NCBI GenBank assembly: GCA_910589425.1
Contig: CAJUSZ010000008.1
Location: 1-64,000, forward strand
Length of the DNA: 64,000 bases
Direction of reading: 5' to 3'
Source of the DNA: an uncultured Muribaculaceae bacterium
Lineage (GTDB): Bacteria > Bacteroidota > Bacteroidia > Bacteroidales > Muribaculaceae
The notes beneath the pieces were generated by a model. The model worked only from the letters and a program-made list of their open reading frames with translations. It did not search any database and had not been told where the DNA came from. This document shows positions 29,401-37,631 of the stretch, one piece after another. The position numbers were made by a program, and so were the translations under genes. Every line of letters starts with the position of its first letter. Position 1 is the stretch's first letter.

Positions 29401-29751
29401 TGGACACAGGCTCCTGAAGGCATGACAGTCGACAGCCCCAACCGTATCGACCCCAACGGAATTCCTCAGATCAACTCTTACACAAGCAGCGACAACAACG
29501 CATCTTCCTCACGCTTCCTTACAAGCAGCAACTACCTGGTGTTCAAGAATCTCAACATCAGCTACGACTTCCCCAAGAAGTGGGTTAACGCTCTCCAGAT
29601 GCAGAACCTCAACCTCGGTTTCTCTGTAGACAACCTCTTCACTGCAACCAAGCGTAAAGGTATGAACCCCCAGTATAGCTTCGCCGGCGGTCAGGGTGCT
29701 TACTTCGTAACAGCACGCGTATTCTCCTTCGCGCTCACTGCTAAATTCTAA
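26464..29751 (+). CDS. susC: SusC/RagA-family TonB-linked outer-membrane transporter
   Basis: 1095-aa outer-membrane barrel that imports glycans with its SusD lid, using TonB energy. A signal peptide (about 1-20, ending SLSAQ) is followed by a carboxypeptidase-regulatory-like domain (about 23-105, GTVLDAANNEPLIGATV). Next come the TonB-box region DDVVVVAYG near 106 and a plug domain (about 115-225) with the family signature VLKDAASAALYGNRGANGVILITTK. The 22-strand barrel ends in FSFALTAKF with the terminal Phe. Length is typical. Codons are strongly biased to a few C-ending forms, more so than in neighbouring genes, which suggests high expression. The substrate is probably an alpha-glucan, because the next operon encodes a GH13 enzyme; this is inferred from context. 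Confidence 0.95.
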   Translation: MRKLFLILMTVIACTWSLSAQTRTYHGTVLDAANNEPLIGATVMPIGGGQGAAADLDGNFTLTVPQNVKQATVSYVGYKSKTVALADKMTVYLESSSTSLDDVVVVAYGTANKESLTGSVAVVGSKEIEERPVTTTTAALEGNAPGVQVNNTVGTPGAEPTIRIRGFNSINGSNNPLYVVDGVPYDGSLSDINPADVESMTVLKDAASAALYGNRGANGVILITTKRAKNVGKVDVTLRIGQGFYERGLPEYDRLGANEWMQYAFNGYVNANVSSNPSQSYSDVLAAAVNGGFMSAYAANNIYGVPDNQLFTAEGKFAPYRVLDNGEIERVYNPLSGYNDLDWWKSISQTGYRQEYTVNAAAATDKFNVFASIGYLKENGYVLQTDFERFNARINANFNPTSYLRFGVNLHATHYGSEQSSVDPNNLSLVTNPFLTMFTAPIYPYYKHNEDGSIVRDAEGNKVWNVAGYLSSNNIAYSMREDKNNYRALVVDGNIYGTAVLPYGFEVTVRGAMHRDKTHGNEYSSNKIGSSMGHGSLSRTFQGIHSHTFMQQLNWSHEYGAHHVDVLLDHENYEVYSESTSATKSEQAFPGIYHFSNFSDMQFLSGAATKERSESYLGRVRYNYEQKYNAEFSIRRDGTSKFYKDNRWGTFWSVGANWVITKEKFMQNIDWVDFLKLRAAYGSVGQNASAAAQAYLALYYNNIDIDNLGTIIPYQLAANNVKWEATKTFDIALDGTLFNNRLNFSIGYFNKRNTDLLFNVAQASSVGGVRNNGVLATVLTNIGTMQNIGWELSFNGDVIRTQDWTWGLSLDMTFLKNKILKLPENNRDILGNSSAYSVGRSLYEYYLYKWAGVDQMTGNSLYEINPTSRDFYVYNEDGSGYYSTDLFNERLENARSSGALVEYNGKYYTNKTSYASREFVGSSLPTVYGSFGTTLSWKGIHLAALFTYSLGGKTLDTNYASLMSFGNSAGALHEDVKGSWTQAPEGMTVDSPNRIDPNGIPQINSYTSSDNNASSSRFLTSSNYLVFKNLNISYDFPKKWVNALQMQNLNLGFSVDNLFTATKRKGMNPQYSFAGGQGAYFVTARVFSFALTAKF

Positions 29752-29788
29752 TCAAAGTATCTTTCAATACTAATAGAAAATCAACAAG

Positions 29789-31462
29789 ATGAATAAATAT
29801 ATAATCAAAGGTCTGGCTACTCTGATGGTCGGTGTCGGTCTCGCTTCCTGCTCCGACGGCTACCTCGACGTAGCACCTATCACTACCCTTGACGCGGCTA
29901 CCGCCTCTGCCACTGTGGAGGGTGCCAACCTTGCCCTCAATGGTGTCTGCCGTTCGATGAACACGCAGTATCAGAGCATATCCATCACGCCGAACTTCAA
30001 CGGTGAGTCATGGTATGCCACTTTCTACGGCGACGTGCTCGGTTCCGACGCATTCTATTGGATGTGGGCAAACCGTGTGCAGGCGTTCTACAACTGGGAC
30101 AACAACATCATGGTAAATGGCGCGGTTCCCGGCTACGCATGGCGTTATCCCTATATCCTGATCTCGCAGTGCAACAACATCCTCGTAGGCGAAACTACTG
30201 CCGAGGGTGATGTAGCCGAGCGTGCATCAGTAATGGCACAGGCACGCACTATCCGTGCGCATGCCTATATCCGCCTCGTTCAGTGCTTCGCTCCCCGTTG
30301 GGAAGACAGCAACAACGGCGAATACAAGTGCATTGTACTCCGCAAGACTCCCGGTACCGAGGATCTTCCCCTTTCTTCAATGAAGGAAGTCCTCGACTTC
30401 ATCTATGAGGATCTCGACCGCGCCATCGAGCTTTACAACACCACTGGCGTAACCAAGAGCAGCTACATCTGGCGTCCCAACATCAACGTGGCCAAGGGTC
30501 TCTATGCCCGTGCCGCTATGATCCGCCACGACTACGCAAAGGCTCAGAAGATGGCACATGAGGCCCGCGAGGGATATCCCATCATGTCTGCCAAGGAATA
30601 CAAGGATGGCTTCTGTGAGGCCAACGGCGAATGGATGTGGGCTAACAGCCTCGATGACCAGATCTATTACTGGGCATTCGGTTCGTGGTATGCCTGCAAC
30701 GGCCCGTACCCGACTCTGTGGCTCCGCGGCGCCGGCGCGATCAACTACGATCTCGCCCGTCAGATCCCCGTGGAGGACTGCCGCGCACAGCTTTTCTTCA
30801 CTCCTGAAGTAAGCGAATATTATGGCTATGGCGCAAGCCGCGGTCTTTTCTGGAACGCCAACGCTGTTGATCCGACCACAATGAACTGTCTCGGAAGCAA
30901 CGGTAGAATGCGTGAGGCTGTCAGAAACATGTGTGTCCACGCTATCCCCAATCAAGATAAAGAGAAATTCGGCGAGGCCTACACTAACCGCACTGGCGAG
31001 GACGCCGGTTCGGGTTCGCAGATCATTCCTTTCGGCGCCCAGTTCAAATTCTGGTGTGTTGACACTTATGGCAGGGGTCAGTTCCCCTTCATGCGTGCTG
31101 CCGAGTTCCTGCTCACAGAGGCCGAGGCAGCTTACCGCAACAGCGACGAAACGACTGCCAAGAACTGCATCAACGAGCTTCTCGCAAAGCGTAATCCCAA
31201 TCAGACCTGCTCATCCACTGGCGACGCACTTCTCGAGGAGATCCGTCTGCAGCGTCGTATCGAGCTTTGGGGCGAAGGCCACAGCTGGTTCGATCTCAAG
31301 CGTTGGAATCTCCCGATGGTACGTAAGACATGGGAGGCCAGCAACAGAGACTCAAACAATATCCCTGCAGCTTACGGCATCACCAAGGATCCCAGCGATC
31401 AGGGTTGGGTATTCGTAACTCCGCAGTCTGAGACAGACTACAACCATGCCATCAATCGTTAA
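29789..31462 (+). CDS. susD: RagB/SusD-family glycan-binding lipoprotein
   Basis: 557-aa surface lipoprotein that forms the lid over SusC and binds the glycan. Signal peptide with lipobox GLASC (Cys near 22). The N-terminal TPR-like helices and the C-terminal SusD/RagB signatures are present (RAEFLLTEAEAAYRN about 430-445, and EEIRLQRRIELWGEGHSWFDLKRWN about 490-515). It lies 37 bp after susC in the same transcript. No SusE/SusF-like surface glycan-binding lipoproteins follow, so the uptake locus is minimal. It ends before a strong terminator. Aromatic residues around YWAFGSWYACNG may contribute to sugar stacking, but this cannot be confirmed from sequence. Confidence 0.95.
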   Translation: MNKYIIKGLATLMVGVGLASCSDGYLDVAPITTLDAATASATVEGANLALNGVCRSMNTQYQSISITPNFNGESWYATFYGDVLGSDAFYWMWANRVQAFYNWDNNIMVNGAVPGYAWRYPYILISQCNNILVGETTAEGDVAERASVMAQARTIRAHAYIRLVQCFAPRWEDSNNGEYKCIVLRKTPGTEDLPLSSMKEVLDFIYEDLDRAIELYNTTGVTKSSYIWRPNINVAKGLYARAAMIRHDYAKAQKMAHEAREGYPIMSAKEYKDGFCEANGEWMWANSLDDQIYYWAFGSWYACNGPYPTLWLRGAGAINYDLARQIPVEDCRAQLFFTPEVSEYYGYGASRGLFWNANAVDPTTMNCLGSNGRMREAVRNMCVHAIPNQDKEKFGEAYTNRTGEDAGSGSQIIPFGAQFKFWCVDTYGRGQFPFMRAAEFLLTEAEAAYRNSDETTAKNCINELLAKRNPNQTCSSTGDALLEEIRLQRRIELWGEGHSWFDLKRWNLPMVRKTWEASNRDSNNIPAAYGITKDPSDQGWVFVTPQSETDYNHAINR

Positions 31463-31498
31463 AAAACGGTTGAAGTCATAAGGAGATATGACAATAAG

Positions 31499-31530
31499 AC
31501 GGGGCGTCCATGCGATGGGCGCCCCGTTTT
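31499..31530 (+). terminator. Terminator after susD
   Basis: ACGGGGCG (31499-31506) pairs perfectly with CGCCCCGT (31520-31527), followed by TTTT. It separates the susCD transcript from the amylase gene, or allows partial read-through. Confidence 0.85.
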
Positions 31531-31620
31531 CGATGGTTAGCGTAGGCAAGCAATATCTTATCCGGGCAGCCGTTTTCCATAAAGGAACTTGTCTCAAACT
31601 TTAAAAAGTTACTTAAGCTC

Positions 31621-33507
31621 TTGGATAAAGTGATTAAAACTACCATTTCGGCTGCCATGCTTCTTTTTTCGCTCGGCTCGGCCGCATTTACCGTGGATCG
31701 TATAGATCCGCCACATTGGTGGACTGGGATGAAAGACTCCTCGTTGCAATTGCAGGTGCATGGGAAGGATATCCGGGAAGCGGATGTGGCTTTGTCAGCT
31801 TCCGGTGTGAGGCTCGACAGTGTGGTACGGTTGGACGGATCTCCCGACTGGCTCTATCTTTATCTTGACGTTTCCCCGGAGGCCAACCCCGGCGATGTGG
31901 AACTCAAATTCAAGTCCGGTAAGAAGACAATTAAAAAGGGATACGAATTAAAAAAGCGTAGACCATCCAAAGATATGGCGAAAGGTTTTTCCTCGGCCGA
32001 CCTACTTTATCTACTGATGCCGGACAGGTTTTCAGACGGTGATCCTTCCAACAACATATCCCGGAGTTTTGTCCATCCAGAGGGCGCCGACCGTTCGGAT
32101 CCCAACAAGAGGCACGGAGGCGATCTGCAAGGGGTGATGAATCATGTCGGTTATCTCGATTCTCTCGGCATCACAGCCGTATGGTTCACACCGGTTCTTG
32201 AGAACGACATGCCGGGCGGATCCTATCATGGATATGCCACTACGGACTATTACCGCATAGATCCCCGTCTGGGGAGCAATGCAGTGTATTCAGAGCTTGT
32301 TGACACGCTCCATTCGCGGGGGATAAAGACTGTGATGGATATGATCTTCAACCATTGCGGTTCGTCCCATCCCTGGCATGTCTCCCCTCCGGCGTCGGAC
32401 TGGTTCAATTTTCAGGATGGTTTCCGGCAGACCAACTACAGGCTGTCTACCCTGACCGATCCGTACAGCTCCGATATAGACCGGAAGCTTACCACGGACG
32501 GCTGGTTTGTCCGCGAGATGCCTGATCTGAACCAACGCAATCCTCATCTGGCGCGTTATCTGGTGCAGAATTCGATATGGTGGATAGAGGAGGCGGGGAT
32601 CGACGGAATACGCATGGACACGTATCCATACGCCGACCATGAGGCGATGAACCGTTGGATACGCGCCGTCCGTCAGGAATATCCGTCCTTCACCATTGTA
32701 GGGGAATGCTGGCTTCCGGATGCAGGAGCCGAATCTGTGTGGCAGCGCGGGGATGTGAAGCCGAATCCGCTCGGTATAAAGTCGGAACTGCCTGTGGTGA
32801 TGGATTTCGGCATGGTGATAAAAAACCGCGATATGAAGCCTTTCAGAGAGCGGACAGACGCATGGAACGGACTCAATACGCTTTATGACCATCTCGCGCT
32901 CGATTTCCTTTATCCCGATCCGCTCAATGTACTCAGATTTCTTGACAACCACGACACGGAGCGTTTTGTCGTGAATCCCATCGATTCGATTTCCGCATGG
33001 AAACAGGCTATGGCTTTTCTTCTGACGGCTCCGGGCATACCCCAGATTTATTACGGAACGGAAATACTTATGTCGGGAACCAGGGAAGGTGGCGACGGAA
33101 ACGTGCGCAAAGATATGCCCGGAGGATTCAGCGGAGATGTCAGCGACATTTTCAGCGGCAGGAATATCGATCCCTCCGTTCTTGAGGCAAGAGATTTCCT
33201 TTCCCGGATTGCCCGCTGGCGCCGTGGTTCGGAAGCTGTTGCCGTAGGGAAGATGAAGCATTTCCTTCCCGACAACGGGATATATGTCTACGAGCGCCGG
33301 AGCGGGAATGATCAGGTTATCGTAATACTGAACGGTAGGGACGAGCCAGTGGAGGCAGGTCTCGACAGATATTCGGAGATACTGCCTGCCGGCAAGGCGG
33401 GAAGATTCCATGATGTGGTCGGAAGAGGCGACATCAGCCTTGATCCGTCCGGCAGGATTTTCCTCGCGCCCCGCCAGACGATGATCCTGCAACGTATAAG
33501 CGAGTGA
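31621..33507 (+). CDS. GH13 alpha-amylase-family enzyme (cyclomaltodextrinase/neopullulanase type, SusA-like)
   Basis: 628 aa if started at the TTG at 31621; a GTG at 31630 gives an equally good signal peptide (IKTTISAAMLLFSLGSAAF). No ATG is placed suitably. Domains: an N-terminal cyclomaltodextrinase-type beta-sandwich (about 25-112), the catalytic barrel (about 125-520) and a C-terminal beta domain. All four GH13 regions are intact: DMIFNH (240-245), GIRMD with nucleophile Asp333, the acid/base Glu362 in GECW, and NHDTERF with Asp445. It should cleave alpha-1,4-glucans in the periplasm. Being downstream of susCD, it supports starch or maltodextrin as the substrate. The non-ATG start and intervening terminator suggest lower expression than susCD. 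Confidence 0.93.
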   Translation: MDKVIKTTISAAMLLFSLGSAAFTVDRIDPPHWWTGMKDSSLQLQVHGKDIREADVALSASGVRLDSVVRLDGSPDWLYLYLDVSPEANPGDVELKFKSGKKTIKKGYELKKRRPSKDMAKGFSSADLLYLLMPDRFSDGDPSNNISRSFVHPEGADRSDPNKRHGGDLQGVMNHVGYLDSLGITAVWFTPVLENDMPGGSYHGYATTDYYRIDPRLGSNAVYSELVDTLHSRGIKTVMDMIFNHCGSSHPWHVSPPASDWFNFQDGFRQTNYRLSTLTDPYSSDIDRKLTTDGWFVREMPDLNQRNPHLARYLVQNSIWWIEEAGIDGIRMDTYPYADHEAMNRWIRAVRQEYPSFTIVGECWLPDAGAESVWQRGDVKPNPLGIKSELPVVMDFGMVIKNRDMKPFRERTDAWNGLNTLYDHLALDFLYPDPLNVLRFLDNHDTERFVVNPIDSISAWKQAMAFLLTAPGIPQIYYGTEILMSGTREGGDGNVRKDMPGGFSGDVSDIFSGRNIDPSVLEARDFLSRIARWRRGSEAVAVGKMKHFLPDNGIYVYERRSGNDQVIVILNGRDEPVEAGLDRYSEILPAGKAGRFHDVVGRGDISLDPSGRIFLAPRQTMILQRISE

Positions 33508-33535
33508 TCTGTTAAGTAAGCTATAACGTAAAGAG

Positions 33536-34054
33536 ATGAAATCATATAATGTCATTGCCATTGCCTCGATCGCCGCGTTTTCCATATTCGCGGCCGGATG
33601 CAAGCCTACTGAGGCAGGCTATAAAGCGGCCTACGATGCCGCAGTGGGTAAGCGGGAGGCTGTCAACGCCGACATAAAAGCCGAAGGCCACAAAGTGGTC
33701 AGTATGGACGCGCCGCGCCAGACGGTGAGTGCCGGAGTCCGTATCCGCGTGATCTCGGAATATCTGAGCGAGGCTTCACCGGATGCGCTGTCTGATGACG
33801 GAAGATTCCGGGTGGCGGCCGGACGATACAGAATGGCGGCCAATGCCCGTGCCCAGGTAGGGGATCTGAAGAGCAGCGGCTTCCGCAGGTCGAGGCTGAT
33901 GAAAGATGGCAAAGATCAATGGTATGCCGTGGCCGGAGTCTATCCAACGCTCGAGGAGGCCGCCGCATGTGTGGATGAGCTTCAGCGCAAATTGCGGAAT
34001 GAATCATTCGTGGGTCTCGACGGCGCTCCGCTCGTGATAGAGTCTCCACGGTAA
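33536..34054 (+). CDS. SPOR-domain lipoprotein
   Basis: 172 aa. Signal peptide and lipobox FAAGC place the lipidated Cys near residue 22. A short helical linker is followed by a SPOR-like domain (about 90-160: RFRVAAGRYRMAANARAQV, then a second strand-helix unit ending VDELQRKL). SPOR domains bind denuded septal peptidoglycan, so a cell-division or cell-wall role is plausible. It starts 28 bp after the amylase stop and may be co-transcribed with it, although the functions do not obviously match. The assignment rests on the repeated beta-alpha-beta pattern and F/Y-V-A-G core, not on a search. Confidence 0.75.
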   Translation: MKSYNVIAIASIAAFSIFAAGCKPTEAGYKAAYDAAVGKREAVNADIKAEGHKVVSMDAPRQTVSAGVRIRVISEYLSEASPDALSDDGRFRVAAGRYRMAANARAQVGDLKSSGFRRSRLMKDGKDQWYAVAGVYPTLEEAAACVDELQRKLRNESFVGLDGAPLVIESPR

Positions 34055-34147
34055 TTTTTGCGGTTATTTATGCCGTGATGCAAATTCTCAACATTTGTTG
34101 ATGTCTGTTAGGAGGAAATTCACCATCTTTGCAAAAAAAATTGGAAT

Positions 34148-35629
34148 ATGGTACGACAATCGATTTTTCTTCTGATGGCGTCGCTGGCCATTGTATGCAA
34201 CGCACGGCAACATGTCGGAGCGGACGGTAGTGGCAAGTTGCCCCCGGCCTTGTCGAGCTGTTACGGCACGGGATACGCCGGGAAAACTGGTGAGTTAAGA
34301 TGTGTCGCGTCGCAATCGCGGCAGGGGGAGTCTGCACGGACCGGAGGCTACGTTCATGCAGTGTTGACCAAGGCCGGAACGCTTTCAGACGTGATAGGCG
34401 ACAAAATCCTGGATATAGATTCTGTAACAGTCGAGGGCCCGGTCAACGAAGCCGATTTCACAACACTCTGGAAATCATCACTGGAAGGTCATCTGAAAGT
34501 GATAAATCTCTTGAAGGCTGAGGTTGAGAACGGCATTATCCCGGCCAAAGCGATGTTTCATCCCGATGAGCAGGTTGACTGGGATGCAGGGTTTGTGCGT
34601 GTACCCAGTCTTGAAAAACTGATTCTGCCGGAAGGAACGGTCGAGATAGGGGAATTCGCGTTCTCCTACGCCACTTTCCTGACCGATCTCGGACTTCCTT
34701 CTACAGTCAAGAAAATAGGGGACTCCGCTTTCAGCCATTGTGTCCGTCTGGCAACGGATCCGTTCGTATTGCCGGAGAGTCTTGAGGAGATCGGGGAACA
34801 GGCGTTCTATGAATGCAGGGGTCTCAAAGGGGAAGTGGTTCTCCCTCCCTCACTCAGAATCCTCGATTCCGGAGCGTTCTATATGTGCGGTGTGTCGAAA
34901 GCCGATCTGCCGCCGGCACTTGAGTATCTAAGCTGTTTTGTGTTTGCCGGGTGCAATCTGAAGGAGGCCAGTCTGCCTGATGACTGCTATCTTTGTCCGC
35001 ATGGAAGCCAGTTCAGCGGCAATTGGCTCATGGAGAAGGCTCATATTCCGGACAATACCTCTTTCGTGCCGGATTTTATGTTCAATGATTGCATGTCATT
35101 GAGCGAAGTCAATATCCCTTCGCGGGCTGAAAGCATAGGGGATAATGCTTTCCACTACACGTCGATCAGCCAGCTTGAACTACCGGGTTCGTTGAAGACC
35201 ATAGGCCACGACGCTTTTGGATCATGCCGAAAGCTCAGCGCCATCACGCTTCCGGCCTCGCTGACCAATATAGGAGACGGAGCTTTCGAAAGTTGCTCCG
35301 CTGTTGAAGCCATCTACAGCCATCCGTCTCTTCCTCCGGTGGCCGACGTATATGGAGATAGGCAGCCTGATCCTTTCAGATACATACCGCATGCCATTCC
35401 GGTCTATATCCCTAAAGGCTCAAAAGAATACTATTGTGTTGCCACCGGATGGGAACAGTTCTCAAACTTTGTGGAAACCGACAGATTCCCGTTCTCATCG
35501 GTTGAAAGCGTGATCGCCGGCTGTAAAGAAGACGGGGTCATATATGACATATCGGGACGCATTATCCAGACTCCCGTACCGGGTCAGATATACATACGCG
35601 GCGGAAAGAAAATGATCAGCAAACAATGA
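34148..35629 (+). CDS. Secreted BspA-like leucine-rich-repeat protein
   Basis: 493 aa with a signal peptide ending near residue 20 (IVCNA). Residues about 120-400 carry LRR_5/BspA-type repeats of about 23 residues (LPEGTVEIGEFAFSYA, LPSTVKKIGDSAFSHC, LPASLTNIGDGAFESC). An IPKGSKEYYCVATGW segment, common after such arrays, comes next. A sorting-type tail follows (VIYDISGRIIQTPVPGQIYI), ending in KKMISKQ. This tail is the classic type IX-like form, unlike those of the other secreted proteins here. Its stop overlaps the start of a 30-codon lipopeptide gene (ATGA). No structured leader like those of the other two LRR genes is present. Likely a surface adhesin. Confidence 0.85.
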   Translation: MVRQSIFLLMASLAIVCNARQHVGADGSGKLPPALSSCYGTGYAGKTGELRCVASQSRQGESARTGGYVHAVLTKAGTLSDVIGDKILDIDSVTVEGPVNEADFTTLWKSSLEGHLKVINLLKAEVENGIIPAKAMFHPDEQVDWDAGFVRVPSLEKLILPEGTVEIGEFAFSYATFLTDLGLPSTVKKIGDSAFSHCVRLATDPFVLPESLEEIGEQAFYECRGLKGEVVLPPSLRILDSGAFYMCGVSKADLPPALEYLSCFVFAGCNLKEASLPDDCYLCPHGSQFSGNWLMEKAHIPDNTSFVPDFMFNDCMSLSEVNIPSRAESIGDNAFHYTSISQLELPGSLKTIGHDAFGSCRKLSAITLPASLTNIGDGAFESCSAVEAIYSHPSLPPVADVYGDRQPDPFRYIPHAIPVYIPKGSKEYYCVATGWEQFSNFVETDRFPFSSVESVIAGCKEDGVIYDISGRIIQTPVPGQIYIRGGKKMISKQ

Positions 35630-35718
35630 ACAGATGTTTTCTCATACTGTTTTCTGTCTTGTTTGCATTCATGTCATGCGGTAGAGACGCCGGACTTCCG
35701 TACCCGTCCAGAGCATGA
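35626..35718 (+). CDS. Tiny lipoprotein (30 codons), translationally coupled to the LRR gene
   Basis: The 30-codon frame starts at an ATG overlapping the LRR stop codon (ATGA) and runs to the TGA at 35716. It encodes a near-perfect lipoprotein signal (MNRC, a hydrophobic core, lipobox FMSC with Cys18), but the mature part is only 13 residues (CGRDAGLPYPSRA). The overlap argues for translation. It could be a bona fide lipopeptide, or the remnant of a larger lipoprotein cut short before the pckA terminator. I recognise no relatives. Its stop codon lies 18 bp from the pckA terminator hairpin. Confidence 0.5.
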   Translation: MNRCFLILFSVLFAFMSCGRDAGLPYPSRA

Positions 35719-35736
35719 CGGCCCGTGTGAAAACGA

Positions 35737-35767
35737 AGCAGCCCGATGGATTGTCCATCGGGCTGCT
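35737..35767 (-). terminator. Terminator of pckA
   Basis: Perfect 14-bp inverted repeat with a 3-nt loop (35737-35750 with 35754-35767). On the minus strand it is followed by CGTTTTC. It also ends the convergent LRR/lipopeptide transcript. Confidence 0.85.
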
Positions 35768-35794
35768 GTCTTGCTATATAAATGCTTTGCCTTA

Positions 35795-37399
35795 TCAGAG
35801 CTGCGGACCAGCTGCTACAAGAGCCTTGCCGGCTTCGTTGTTCTCGAACTTCTTGAAGTTGCTGATGAACATTTCGGCGAGCTTCTTCGCTTTCTCTTCC
35901 CATTCGGAGGGATTGGCGTAAGTGTCGCGCGGGTCAAGGATCTTGGGATCGACTCCGGGAAGCTCCGTGGGGATCACGAAGTTGAAGATGGGCAGCACCT
36001 TTGTCGGAGCCTTGTCGATGTCTCCGTTGAGGATGTCGTCGATTATGCCGCGGGTGTCGCGGATCGAGATTCTCTTGCCGGTGCCGTTCCATCCGGTGTT
36101 GACCAGATATGCTTTCGCTCCGCTGATCTTCATCTTCTTGACGAGTTCCTCGGCGTATTTGGTGGGATGGAGCGAGAGGAATGCCTGACCGAAGCATGCT
36201 GAGAATGTCGGTGTGGGCTCGGTGATGCCACGTTCTGTGCCTGCGAGCTTGGCTGTGAATCCGGAAAGGAAGTAGTATTTTGCCTGCTCGTTGTCGAGGA
36301 TCGAAACTGGGGGCAGCACGCCGAAAGCATCGGCGGAAAGGAATATCACCTTCTCGGCAGCCGGGCCTTTCGATACGGGCTTGACGATGTTCTTGATGTG
36401 ATAGATAGGATATGACACGCGGGTGTTCTCGGTAACGCTCTTGTCGGCGAAGTCGGGTTTGCCGTCGGCTTCGACTGTAACGTTCTCCAGCAGCGCGTCG
36501 CGGGTGATTGCATTGTAGATGTCAGGCTCGCTGTCTTTGTCGAGGTTGATCACCTTTGCATAGCATCCGCCTTCATAGTTGAACACACCGTCGTCGTCCC
36601 ATCCATGCTCGTCGTCGCCGATGAGGAGACGCTTGGGGTCGGTTGAGAGAGTGGTTTTGCCTGTGCCTGAGAGGCCGAAGAAGATGGCTGTGTTCTTCCC
36701 TTCCATGTCGGTGTTTGCAGAGCAGTGCATCGAAGCGATTCCGCGCAGGGGGTTGAAATAGTTCATCATCGAGAAGAGGCCTTTTTTCATCTCGCCGCCA
36801 TACCAGGTGTTGATGATCACCTGCTCGCGTTCCTTGATGTTGAAAGCCACCACAGTCTCGGAGTGGAGACCGAGTTCCTTGTAGTTCTCGCATTTAGCCT
36901 TTGAGGCATTGAAAACCACGAAGTCGGGTGTGAAGTCTTCCAGTTCCTCTTTTGAGGGACGGATGAACATGTTCGTAACGAAGTGTGCCTGCCATGCCAC
37001 TTCCATGATGAAGCGCACGCGGAGGCGTGTGGCCTCGTTGGCACCGCAGTAGCAATCCACCACGTAGAGGGTCTTGTCGCAAAGTTCCTTGACGGCTTTT
37101 TCGCGGAGATGATCCCATACTTCAGTTGTGATGGGCTTGTTGTCGTTCTTGTATTCGTCGGAAGTCCACCATACGGTGTTTTCAGTAACTTCGTCTTTTA
37201 CAAGGTATTTATCCTTAGGAGAACGACCGGTGTACTCGCCTGTGAACACGTCGACCGCGCCGAGATCGGTCAGGATACCTTTCTCGTAGCCTTTGAGTTC
37301 GGGGTTGGTTTCGTCCTTGAATAGTTCGTCATAGGAAGGATTGTGGATGATCTTTTTGACATCCTTGATTCCATACTGGGCTAAATCTAATTTTGCCAT
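35795..37399 (-). CDS. pckA: Phosphoenolpyruvate carboxykinase (ATP)
   Basis: 534 aa. It interconverts oxaloacetate and PEP; in gut Bacteroidales it mainly fixes CO2 onto PEP on the route to succinate, conserving ATP. The kinase-1a P-loop GLSGTGKTTLS lies at 242-252. The kinase-2 region follows at about 260-275 (LLIGDDEHGWDDDGVFN) and the PCK-specific ENTRVSYPI loop near 325. Length matches the ATP-type family (E. coli 540 aa). It is monocistronic, with a predicted 5' UTR of about 150 nt and a perfect terminator. The secure assignment fits the carbonic anhydrase gene at 49.4 kb, which could supply bicarbonate/CO2. Confidence 0.97.
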   Translation of the reverse strand: MAKLDLAQYGIKDVKKIIHNPSYDELFKDETNPELKGYEKGILTDLGAVDVFTGEYTGRSPKDKYLVKDEVTENTVWWTSDEYKNDNKPITTEVWDHLREKAVKELCDKTLYVVDCYCGANEATRLRVRFIMEVAWQAHFVTNMFIRPSKEELEDFTPDFVVFNASKAKCENYKELGLHSETVVAFNIKEREQVIINTWYGGEMKKGLFSMMNYFNPLRGIASMHCSANTDMEGKNTAIFFGLSGTGKTTLSTDPKRLLIGDDEHGWDDDGVFNYEGGCYAKVINLDKDSEPDIYNAITRDALLENVTVEADGKPDFADKSVTENTRVSYPIYHIKNIVKPVSKGPAAEKVIFLSADAFGVLPPVSILDNEQAKYYFLSGFTAKLAGTERGITEPTPTFSACFGQAFLSLHPTKYAEELVKKMKISGAKAYLVNTGWNGTGKRISIRDTRGIIDDILNGDIDKAPTKVLPIFNFVIPTELPGVDPKILDPRDTYANPSEWEEKAKKLAEMFISNFKKFENNEAGKALVAAGPQL

Positions 37400-37550
37400 A
37401 GTTGATAGAATGTATTTAATTGGGTTATTTATCTAAAATTAAGGTTCTTGACATATAGGAGCGTCTGCTGGGGCTTTCGCTCCGCAGCGCTGTCCTACAC
37501 TTTTTTACCTCGATGTTACCTGTATAACAACGCCGTTGCGTTTTCGTACG

Positions 37551-37558
37551 CAAAATTA
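37551..37558 (-). promoter_or_regulatory. Candidate -7 box of pckA
   Basis: TAATTTTG on the minus strand, about 150 nt upstream of the pckA ATG. No clear TTTG at the expected spacing. The leader holds a small hairpin (GGAGCG/CGCTCC near 37460-37485). Confidence 0.5.
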
Positions 37559-37631
37559 CAAAAAAAAATCCAAATAATTGTAAACATCGGGCGGCCGCCG
37601 GGGCAATTTTGGACGTGGGGCCGACGTTTAT

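Noticed and set aside
32290..33603. 437-codon frame antisense to the GH13 gene
   Set aside because: Long only because of the codon bias of the real gene; the sense product has all catalytic motifs.
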